Positions 52,153-59,477 of a stretch of DNA of 64,000 nucleotides are shown here, one piece after another (the first letter of the stretch is position 1; each line of letters opens with the position of its first letter). A model generated the notes under the pieces. The model made no database searches, had not been told where the DNA came from, and saw nothing but the letters and a program-made list of their open reading frames with translations. A program made the translations under genes and the position numbers. Origin of the DNA: Streptomyces griseoluteus (GTDB taxonomy: Bacteria; Actinomycetota; Actinomycetes; Streptomycetales; Streptomycetaceae); the NCBI GenBank assembly GCA_000717735.1, contig JOBE01000034.1, positions 16,551 through 80,550 of the forward strand, given 5' to 3'.

Positions 52153-52216
52153 CTAGCGCCGCTAGACATAAGAGCATTGCTTGGCTAGCGTTGCTATCAC
52201 TTCCTAGCGCCGCTAG
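52153..52216. promoter_or_regulatory. Three CTAGCGNCGCTAG palindromic operators upstream of the DUF4267 gene
   Basis: CTAGCGCCGCTAG at 52153-52165 and 52204-52216 are perfect 13-bp palindromes; CTAGCGTTGCTAT at 52185-52197 is a variant with 10 of 13 matches. They fill the divergent region between the clamp and DUF4267 genes. The regulator is not adjacent. Confidence 0.65.
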
Positions 52217-52242
52217 GTCAGAATCCTCTCCCGGGGGAAACC

Positions 52243-52692
52243 ATGAATCTGCACCGCGCCACCACCGTCCTGTCCGTGCTCCTCGGCCTCGCCTGCCTCT
52301 GGTTCGGCGTCAGCTTCCTGCTGACCCCCGCCACCGCCGCCGCCGGCTTCGGCATCCCCTCCTGGCCCGAGGGGGACGCCGCCGGATACTTCGCGGTCAA
52401 GGCGGTCCGCGACCTCGCCAACGGAGCGATCGTCCTCACCCTCCTCGCGCTCGGCAGGCGCCGCACGCTGGCCTGGGTGATGCTCCTCTTCGTCATCGTC
52501 CCCTTCGGTGACGCGATCGCCGTCCTCGGTCACGGGGGCGGGTACGCCGCCGCGCTCGGCATCCACGCCGCGACCGGCGTCGTGGTCCTCCTCGCGGCCG
52601 GGCTGCTCTTCGCGACCAGCTCCCGGGACGACACCCTCCCGGGCCCGAGCCGGAGCGAACTCGCCCGTACGGGAAGGGAAGCGCGTGTCTGA
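52243..52692 (+). CDS. DUF4267 membrane protein
   Basis: A 149-residue protein with four membrane helices (about 7-25, 48-68, 75-95, 102-125). The spacing 'AAGFGIPSWPEGDAAGYFAV', 'KAVRDLANGAIVLTLLALGR' and 'PFGDAIAVLGHGG' matches the DUF4267 family as I remember it. Function unknown. It is preceded by three palindromic operators and followed 48 bp later by a serine hydrolase gene. Confidence 0.75.
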   Translation: MNLHRATTVLSVLLGLACLWFGVSFLLTPATAAAGFGIPSWPEGDAAGYFAVKAVRDLANGAIVLTLLALGRRRTLAWVMLLFVIVPFGDAIAVLGHGGGYAAALGIHAATGVVVLLAAGLLFATSSRDDTLPGPSRSELARTGREARV

Positions 52693-52740
52693 TCGTTCTC
52701 CTGACCAACACCGACCGCGAAACGATGGGGGAGTGGCGCG

Positions 52741-53889
52741 ATGAGTGACGTCCACGGCACGGTGGAGCCCGGATTCGAGTCCGTACGGGAGGAGTTCGCC
52801 ACCGTGGTGGCGAAGGAGGCGCGTGACGGGGGAGCCCAGCTCGCCGTCCACCGTCACGGCCGTCTCGTCGTGGACCTCTGGGGCGGCGACGGGGTCGAAG
52901 GGGACTCCCTCCTGGGTCTCTACTCGTCCTCCAAGGGCGCCATGGCCCTCGTCACCGCCCTCCTCGTCCAGGAGGGCGCCCTCGACCTCGACCGCGAAGT
53001 CGCTTCCTGGTGGCCCGAGTTCGCCGCCGAGGGCAAGGGTGCGCTGACCCTGCGCCAGCTGCTCGCCCACCGTTCCGGTGTGATCGGCGCCGACGGCGGC
53101 CTCAGCGGGGCCGAACTCGCCGACGACCGGGCCATCGCCGCGCGGCTCGCCGGGCAGCGCCCCTTCTGGGAGCCGGACACCGGCCACGGCTACCACGCCC
53201 TCGTGATCGGCGCCCTGGTCGGCGAGGTCGTCCTGCGGGCCACCGGCCGGACGGTCCAGGACCTGTTCGAGGAGCGGGTCCGTGTCCCGTACGGACTCGA
53301 CTACTACCTGGGCCTGCCCGAGGAGCTCGAACCGCGCTTCCGTACGGCCCTGCCGATGCTGCCCACCCCCGCCGAGCAGGCGTTCCTGGCGGAGAATCCG
53401 ATCGCGCCCGACAGCCTCATGGCCATCGCGTTCAACTTCCACGCGGACCCGCCCTTCGACATCGTCGGCTACGCCAACTCCCGTACGGTCCGGGCGCGGG
53501 CACCGCTCTCCGGCGGCGGCGTCGGCTCCGCGCGCGGCCTCTCCCGGATGTACGCGGCCGTCGCCGGCGAGCTGGACGGGCGGCCTCCGCTCCTGAAGCC
53601 GGACACCCTCGCCGAGGTGGCCCGCGTCCACTCCTCGGGCACCGATCTGGTGACGGGCACGGAGAACGCCTTCGGCCTCGGCTTCGTCCCCCTCGGCACC
53701 AAGTACCCCGCGCTGTCCCCCGCCGCGATCGGCCACAGCGGCGCCCCCGGCTCCCAGGCCTTCGCCGACCCGGCGACCGGCCTCGCGTACAGCTACACCC
53801 GCCGCCGCTTCGGCTTCATGGCGGGCCCGGGCGCGGCCGAGAACGACCGTCTGGTCCCGGCGGTCGTCGAGGCGGCGCGCAGCCTCTGA
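52741..53889 (+). CDS. Serine hydrolase of the beta-lactamase/esterase family
   Basis: A 382-residue protein of the class C beta-lactamase fold, EstB-like. The nucleophile is in SxxK (S62 and K65 in 'YSSSKGAM'). A 'GHGYHALVIGALV' segment provides the Tyr of YxN type. The C-terminal 'IGHSGAPGSQAFADPATGL' carries the HxG-like strand. No signal peptide, so it is probably cytosolic and an esterase. GGGGGAG lies about 6 nt upstream. Likely cotranscribed with the DUF4267 gene. Confidence 0.85.
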   Translation: MSDVHGTVEPGFESVREEFATVVAKEARDGGAQLAVHRHGRLVVDLWGGDGVEGDSLLGLYSSSKGAMALVTALLVQEGALDLDREVASWWPEFAAEGKGALTLRQLLAHRSGVIGADGGLSGAELADDRAIAARLAGQRPFWEPDTGHGYHALVIGALVGEVVLRATGRTVQDLFEERVRVPYGLDYYLGLPEELEPRFRTALPMLPTPAEQAFLAENPIAPDSLMAIAFNFHADPPFDIVGYANSRTVRARAPLSGGGVGSARGLSRMYAAVAGELDGRPPLLKPDTLAEVARVHSSGTDLVTGTENAFGLGFVPLGTKYPALSPAAIGHSGAPGSQAFADPATGLAYSYTRRRFGFMAGPGAAENDRLVPAVVEAARSL

Positions 53890-53973
53890 AACGCCCCCGG
53901 GAACGCCGAGCGCCCGCCTTCCGCTGTCGCGGAGGGCGGGCGCGCTCGTGTGTCGTCCGGGGTGGAGCCGGGG

Positions 53974-54585
53974 TCAGGCGGCGTTCTTGATCGCGGAGAT
54001 GTCGAAGTTCAGCTTGACCTTGTCGCTGACCATCACGCCGCCGGTCTCCAGGGCCGCGTTCCAGGTCAGGCCCCACGCGGAGCGCAGGATCTCGGCGGAG
54101 CCCTCGAAGCCGACGCGCTCGTTGCCGTAGACGTCGGTCGCGGTGCCGTTGAACTCCAGGTCGATGGAGAGCGGCTTGGTGACGTCCTTGATGGTCAGGT
54201 CGCCGGTGATCCGGTACTTGTCGCCGCCCAGCTGCTCGGCCGTGGTCGAGCGGAAGCTCATCACCGGGAACTGCTCGGCGTCGAAGAAGTCACCGCTGCG
54301 CAGGTGGCCGTCGCGGTCGGCGATGCCCGTGTCGATGGAGGCGATCTTGACCTCGATGGAGGCGGCGGACGCGCCCGGGTTCGAGCCGTCCAGGGTCAGC
54401 GTGCCCTCGTGTTCGGCGAAGCTGCCGCGCACGTTGGTGACCATCGCGTGACGGACGGTGAAGCCGATGCTGCTGTGGGCCGGGTCGATCGTGTAGTCGC
54501 CGGTCAGGGCGGCCAGGGCCGGGTCGACGGGGAGGGTGGCGACGGCGGTGGCGGTGTCGTTGCTCTTGCGGGTGAAGATGCCCAT
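53974..54585 (-). CDS. YceI-family lipid-binding protein
   Basis: A 203-residue beta-barrel (lipocalin-like) protein. 'YTIDPAHSSIGFTVRHAMVT' and 'GSFAEHEGTLTLDGSNPGAS' with 'LTIKDVTKPLSIDLEF' and the closing 'VMVSDKVKLNFDISAIK' are diagnostic of YceI, which binds isoprenoid chains. No signal peptide is present, so it is cytosolic. AAGGAG lies 6 nt before the ATG. The promoter holds a perfect 14-bp palindrome and two related repeats, suggesting MarR-type control; no regulator gene is adjacent. Confidence 0.9.
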   Translation of the reverse strand: MGIFTRKSNDTATAVATLPVDPALAALTGDYTIDPAHSSIGFTVRHAMVTNVRGSFAEHEGTLTLDGSNPGASAASIEVKIASIDTGIADRDGHLRSGDFFDAEQFPVMSFRSTTAEQLGGDKYRITGDLTIKDVTKPLSIDLEFNGTATDVYGNERVGFEGSAEILRSAWGLTWNAALETGGVMVSDKVKLNFDISAIKNAA

Positions 54586-54643
54586 GACGTGCTCCTTGGG
54601 GGACGAGTCGGTACGAGGCGGGAGAGCTGCTGTTGCGAGCTTT

Positions 54644-54694
54644 GTTGAAGCTTCAACGAGAATGACGATAGCTCCATTCCGTTCAACTTTCAAC
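54644..54694. promoter_or_regulatory. TTGAA/TTCAA operator cluster upstream of the YceI gene
   Basis: GTTGAAGCTTCAAC (54644-54657) is a perfect 14-bp palindrome. TTCAAC recurs at 54682-54687 and TTTCAAC at 54688-54694. The spacing suggests a MarR-like dimer site and a half-site pair. Confidence 0.6.
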
Positions 54695-54827
54695 ATCTCT
54701 GGAAAATGTTCACCCACGCGGGTGCTGACGCCCTCTGGCGGACGCGCGTAGAACTACGGCACCATCGCTCTGCTCCACCTGCACTGCCGTCCCAACCGTC
54801 ACGGTCACCCGCAGGAGGCACTCCCCG

Positions 54828-55337
54828 ATGAAGCTCCGCTCCGTCCTCACCGCGTTCGCCCTGGTCCTCGGCGCCCTCTTCGCACCCGGCGTCGGCGTCC
54901 TCACCGCCGCCGGCGACGCCCACGCGGTCACCAAGATCAGCCACGCCACCGCGACCTCGATGTTCCGCAACTCCGGAATCACCTGGTCCTCGTCCGGCGG
55001 CTGCTCCGACCGCTACAACTCCACCTGTACGTCCTTCGAGCAGCTCAACCTCGCCACCGCCCAGGGCGCCCAGACCCTCAAGAGCGCCAGCGGCTGCGCC
55101 CTCAACATCACCGGCGGCACCGAGACCGGGCACGCGAGCGGCACGTACTCGCACTGGAACGGCTACAAGCTCGACTTCAGCAAGTACACCTGCGTCGGGA
55201 ACTACATCAAGAACACGTTCACCTACATCGGCGTACGCGGCGACGGCTCCCCGCAGTGGAAGTCCGGCGCGGGCAACATCTACGCCGACGAGGGCAACCA
55301 CTGGGACGTGACCTTCTACAACTGCGGCGGCTGCTGA
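54828..55337 (+). CDS. Secreted M15-peptidase-like protein
   Basis: A 169-residue protein with a clear signal peptide (MKLRSVLTAFALVLGALFAP, cleavage after AHA at about 33). The mature part has six or so Cys (probably three disulfides) and the motif 'GHASGTYSHWNGYKLDF', where SHxxGxxxD resembles the zinc ligands of M15 D-Ala-D-Ala peptidases, with a later 'NHWDVTF' providing the second His. I infer a peptidoglycan-type zinc peptidase fold. AGGAGG lies about 9 nt before the ATG. A terminator hairpin follows. Confidence 0.65.
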   Translation: MKLRSVLTAFALVLGALFAPGVGVLTAAGDAHAVTKISHATATSMFRNSGITWSSSGGCSDRYNSTCTSFEQLNLATAQGAQTLKSASGCALNITGGTETGHASGTYSHWNGYKLDFSKYTCVGNYIKNTFTYIGVRGDGSPQWKSGAGNIYADEGNHWDVTFYNCGGC

Positions 55338-55357
55338 CCGCACGGCCGTCCCCGAAA

Positions 55358-55400
55358 GAGCCCCCTCCGGTGGTCACTTGGACTAACCGAAGGGGGTTCT
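55358..55400 (+). terminator. Terminator after the M15-like gene
   Basis: CCCCCT (55361-55366) with AGGGGG (55391-55396), an inner CGGT/ACCG stem and a TTCTT tail. Confidence 0.6.
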
Positions 55401-55468
55401 TGGACTGGAGGGTCCCGCGCGGCGCGATCTCGTTGACGGTGCCGCCGGGGCGGGGCCAACTAGTGCGC

Positions 55469-58400
55469 ATGTCCCTCCCCCAATCGCGAAGAATCCGTGC
55501 GGCCTGCGCGCTCGCCGTCGCTTCATCCGCCGTGTTCGCCCTGGCAGGGCCCGCCCTCGCCGACGGTGCCACGGCCACGGAGGCCGCCGCCCTGGAAGCC
55601 GCCAGGACGGCGGAAGCCACGACGGCGGACGCCGACCTCACCGCGGATGCCCCGCTCCTCACCTCCCCGCAGCTCTCCGTCGCCGTCGCCGAGGACTTCC
55701 CCCGCGTCCTCTCGTACACCGACCGCGGGACGGGCGCCCGCCTCCTCGGCAGTACGGCCCCGGTCACCCGGGTCGTCCTCAACGGCACCTCCCGCGCCGT
55801 CCAGGCCAAGGGCGCCCCCGTCCTCACGGCCTCCTCCGCCGCGTACACGCTGACCTTCCCCGACCTGCCCGGCGTCGAGATCGACGCGAGCCTGAGCGTC
55901 GACGGGCGGACCACCACCTTCCGGGTGACCGCCGTCCGCGACACCGAGAGCTTCCGGGTCGGCACCCTCGACATACCCGGCCACGACCTGGTCTCCGTCG
56001 GCTCCTCCGACGCCGGCGCCGCGACCGCCTTCACCCGGCTCGACCCCGACTCCACCCGCACCGCCGACGTCTTCGCCCAGGTCACCGACGCGACCGCCGT
56101 CGAAGCGAACCCGGTGGGCGCGAGCTACGCGATCGTCAACACCGGCCGGCTCGCCGCCGCCGTCGAGTCCAACTCCAGCTACGACAAGCCCTCCGGCGCG
56201 TCCGCCCGCGACGGCGCCCGCTTCTGGCACCAGGCCCGCAGGGCCGCGACCGAGACCCGCGTCGGCGTCTGGTCCGGCCAGTGGACCCACCGCGGCGAGG
56301 GAGCCCCGAAGCCCGCGAGCGGCGACGCCCTCCCCTGGGCCAAGGTCGTCGTCACCCCCGACGCCAACGCCGACGGCACCACCGACTGGCAGGACGGCGC
56401 CGTCGCCTTCCGCGCGATCGGCGTCAAGGCCCCCGGCAGCGACCAGACGCCGGGGCGGGTCGTCGCCCACATCCCGTTCAACTTCGCCTCCCAGGCCACC
56501 CACCCCTTCCTGCGCACCCTCGACGACGTCAAGCGGATCTCGCTCGCCACGGACGGACTCGGCCAGTTCGCGCTGCTCAAGGGGTACGGCTCCGAGGGCC
56601 ACGACTCCGCCCACCCGGACTACGGCGGCAACTACAACAAGCGGGCCGGCGGCCTCGACGACCTCAACGTCCTCCTCAAGGAGGGCAAGAAGTGGGGCGC
56701 GGGCTTCGGCGTCCACGTCAACGCCACCGAGTCGTACCCCGAGGCGAAGAACTTCAGCGAGACCCTCGTCGACAGGACCAAGCCCGGCTGGAACTGGCTC
56801 AACCAGAGCTACTACATCGACCAGCGCCGCGACATCAACAGCGGCGACCTCGCCCGCCGCTTCCGGCAGCTCCGCGACGAGACCGACCCCAACCTCTCCA
56901 TGCTCTACATCGACGTCTACTACACCCACGGCTGGATCGCCGACGAGACGATGAGGGCCGTCCAGGACCAGGGCTGGAACGTCGCCACCGAGTGGTCGGA
57001 GAAGTTCGAGCGGGCCTCCCTCTGGTCCCACTGGGCCAACGACCTCGACTACGGCGGCGCCACCAACAAGGGCCTCAACTCGCAGATCATCCGCTTCATC
57101 CGCAACGGCGAGAAGGACGTCTGGAACAACCACCCGGTCCTCGGCCAGACCGCCCTCGTCGACTTCGAGGGCTGGACCGGCGAGACCGACTGGAACGACT
57201 TCACCGCCAACATCTGGCAGCGGAACCTGCCCGCCAAGTACCTCCAGCAGCAGAAGATCACCCGCTGGAACGGCAACGACCTCACCTTCACCGGCGGCGT
57301 CCGCGGCACCGTCGAGAACGGCCGCCGCACCTTCTACGAGAACGGCCGCAAGGTCCTCGACGGCGAGACCTACCTGCTCCCGTGGGCCGGCGGCACCAAG
57401 CTCTACCACTACAACAAGGCGGGCGGGAAGACGAGTTGGGCCGTGCCCGGCGCCGGCTCGTACACCGTCCACAAGCTCACCGACAACGGCCGCACGCAGA
57501 CCGCGACCGTCCGGCCCGTCAACGGCCGCATCACCCTCGACGCCGTCGCGGGACAGCCGTACGTCCTCTACCGCGCCGCCCCCGTCGCCCGGGACCCGCT
57601 CTGGGGCCAGGGCACCCCGGTGAAGGACCCCGGCTTCAACGACACCCGGCTCGGCGCCTGGTCCAAGACCGGCACCGTCGCCCGTGACACCGACGCCCAG
57701 GGCCGCAACAGCGCGAAGCTCACCGGCACCGCCGCCGCCTCGGTCCACCAGCGGATCACCGGACTCACCCCCGGCGCGCGGTACACGGCCTCCGCCCTGA
57801 TCGAGGTCCAGGCCGGCGAGACCCGCCCCACCACCCTCTCCGCCGGCGGCCGGTCCGTCACCGTCGAACGCTCCGCGCTCCAGGACCGGGTGGCCGCATC
57901 CGACTGGAACGGCACCCGCTTCCAGCGCGCCAAGGTCACCTTCACCGCCCCCGCCGACGGCACCGCCCCGCTGCGGATCGAGGCCGCGGGCGGCAGCGCC
58001 GCGACCGTCCGGATCGACGACGTACGGATCGTCGCCAACGCCCCCGCCACCAAGGCCGGGGCCCTCGTGCACGAGGACTTCGAGGCCGTCGACCAGGGCT
58101 GGGGCCCCTTCCTCAAGGGCGACTCCGGCGGCACGACCGACCCGCGCACCCACATCGCCCAGCTGCACGCCCCCTACACCCAGGCCGGGTGGAACGGAAA
58201 GCTGATCGACGACGTCATCGGCGGCGCCGAGTCCCTCAAGTCCCACGACGAGAACAGCGGACTCGTCTACCGCACCGCGCCCTGGACCGTCCCCATGAAG
58301 GACGGCCACAGCTACCGCGTGGAGTACGCCTACCAGTCCAGCCACGCGGGCGCGTACGAGTGGGTCACCGGCTACGACCGCGCGAACGGCACCTCCGTCG

Positions 58401-59359
58401 AGACCCGCCGCACCCCGCTCGGGCAGCAGCGGACCGACGGGCACTTCTCGGAGACCGTCACCGCCGGCTGCGGCGACACCTGGACCGGCCTGCGCAAGCG
58501 CGGGGACGCCCCCGACGGCGCCGACTTCGTCCTCGACGCCTTCACCGTCACCGACCTCGGCCCGGCCGCCGAGCGCGCCGCCTGCGGCACGCTCGCCCTC
58601 ACCGCGCCCGACACCCTGGAGCCCGGCCGCCCCAACCAGGTCACGGCCACCTTCGGCAACGACGAGACCAGCGACGTCACCGGCGCCCGTGCCGTCCTCA
58701 CCCTCCCCGAGGGCTGGACCGCGGAACCGGCCGCGCCGGTCACCCTCGGCACGGTCGCCGCGGGCGGGAAGGCCACCGCCACCTGGCAGGTCACCCCGCC
58801 CGTGGACGCGGCCTACCGGCCGTACCCGCTCGGCGCCTCCCTCACGTACGCCGTCGGGGGAGAGGAGCGCAGGCTCACCGCCGCCACCACCGCCCGCACC
58901 CTGCCCCCGCCGCCCACCGCCGACAGCTGGGCCAGCGACCTGGACTGGACCTCGGCCACCAACGGCTGGGGACCCGTCGAGCGCGACCTCTCCAACGGCG
59001 AGACCGGCACCGGCGACGGCTCCCCGCTGCGCGTCGGGGGAGTGACGTACACCAAGGGCCTGGGCAGCCACGCCCCCGCGAAGATCCGCTACTACCTGGG
59101 CGGGCGCTGTACCTCCTTCACCGCCCAGGTCGGGGTGGACGACGTGCAGACCGCCCGGGGCAGCGTCCAGTTCAGCGTCCTCGCGGACGGCACGGAGAAG
59201 GTGAAGTCCCCGGTCCTCAAGGCCACGGACGCGGCCTGGTCGCTCACCGCCGACGTCACCGGCGCCTCCTACGTCGACCTCGTCGTCGGCGACGGCGGCG
59301 ACGGCAACGGCAACGACCACGCCGACTGGGGCGACGCCCGCTTCCACTGCGGAGGCTGA
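55469..59359 (+). CDS. Secreted endo-alpha-N-acetylgalactosaminidase (GH101) with NPCBM domain
   Basis: A 1296-residue exported enzyme that releases the core-1 disaccharide from mucin-type O-glycans in known homologues. A signal peptide (SRRIRAACALAVASSAVFAL...) is followed by a beta-sandwich region (60-330), the GH101 barrel with likely nucleophile Asp about 482 ('LYIDVYYTHGW') and acid/base Glu about 508 ('VATEWSEKFE'), then a galactose-binding-like module (about 700-860). A second carbohydrate-binding-like region follows, then a NEW3-type Ig fold (about 1050-1130) and a C-terminal NPCBM domain ('GVTYTKGLGSHAPAKIRYYL'). ATG 55469 has no good Shine-Dalgarno; GTG 55463 is possible. Confidence 0.85.
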   Translation: MSLPQSRRIRAACALAVASSAVFALAGPALADGATATEAAALEAARTAEATTADADLTADAPLLTSPQLSVAVAEDFPRVLSYTDRGTGARLLGSTAPVTRVVLNGTSRAVQAKGAPVLTASSAAYTLTFPDLPGVEIDASLSVDGRTTTFRVTAVRDTESFRVGTLDIPGHDLVSVGSSDAGAATAFTRLDPDSTRTADVFAQVTDATAVEANPVGASYAIVNTGRLAAAVESNSSYDKPSGASARDGARFWHQARRAATETRVGVWSGQWTHRGEGAPKPASGDALPWAKVVVTPDANADGTTDWQDGAVAFRAIGVKAPGSDQTPGRVVAHIPFNFASQATHPFLRTLDDVKRISLATDGLGQFALLKGYGSEGHDSAHPDYGGNYNKRAGGLDDLNVLLKEGKKWGAGFGVHVNATESYPEAKNFSETLVDRTKPGWNWLNQSYYIDQRRDINSGDLARRFRQLRDETDPNLSMLYIDVYYTHGWIADETMRAVQDQGWNVATEWSEKFERASLWSHWANDLDYGGATNKGLNSQIIRFIRNGEKDVWNNHPVLGQTALVDFEGWTGETDWNDFTANIWQRNLPAKYLQQQKITRWNGNDLTFTGGVRGTVENGRRTFYENGRKVLDGETYLLPWAGGTKLYHYNKAGGKTSWAVPGAGSYTVHKLTDNGRTQTATVRPVNGRITLDAVAGQPYVLYRAAPVARDPLWGQGTPVKDPGFNDTRLGAWSKTGTVARDTDAQGRNSAKLTGTAAASVHQRITGLTPGARYTASALIEVQAGETRPTTLSAGGRSVTVERSALQDRVAASDWNGTRFQRAKVTFTAPADGTAPLRIEAAGGSAATVRIDDVRIVANAPATKAGALVHEDFEAVDQGWGPFLKGDSGGTTDPRTHIAQLHAPYTQAGWNGKLIDDVIGGAESLKSHDENSGLVYRTAPWTVPMKDGHSYRVEYAYQSSHAGAYEWVTGYDRANGTSVETRRTPLGQQRTDGHFSETVTAGCGDTWTGLRKRGDAPDGADFVLDAFTVTDLGPAAERAACGTLALTAPDTLEPGRPNQVTATFGNDETSDVTGARAVLTLPEGWTAEPAAPVTLGTVAAGGKATATWQVTPPVDAAYRPYPLGASLTYAVGGEERRLTAATTARTLPPPPTADSWASDLDWTSATNGWGPVERDLSNGETGTGDGSPLRVGGVTYTKGLGSHAPAKIRYYLGGRCTSFTAQVGVDDVQTARGSVQFSVLADGTEKVKSPVLKATDAAWSLTADVTGASYVDLVVGDGGDGNGNDHADWGDARFHCGG

Positions 59360-59367
59360 TCGCGCGC

Positions 59368-59396
59368 GGCCCGGTGGAAAGCGCTTCCGCCGGGCC
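59368..59396. promoter_or_regulatory. LacI-type operator inside a hairpin, upstream of PL8
   Basis: GGAAAGCGCTTCC (59376-59388) resembles the AAGCGCTT-centred operators of LacI-family sugar regulators. It lies inside a GGCCCGG/CCGGGCC stem that could also terminate GH101 transcription. It is about 90 bp before the lyase start. Confidence 0.5.
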
Positions 59397-59477
59397 GTGC
59401 CGTGCTCATTGATTGCGTCGGAAACAGGGTGTTACACCAGGCGCCACCGGCTCCACCACTTCCCCCGGGAGGCTCCT

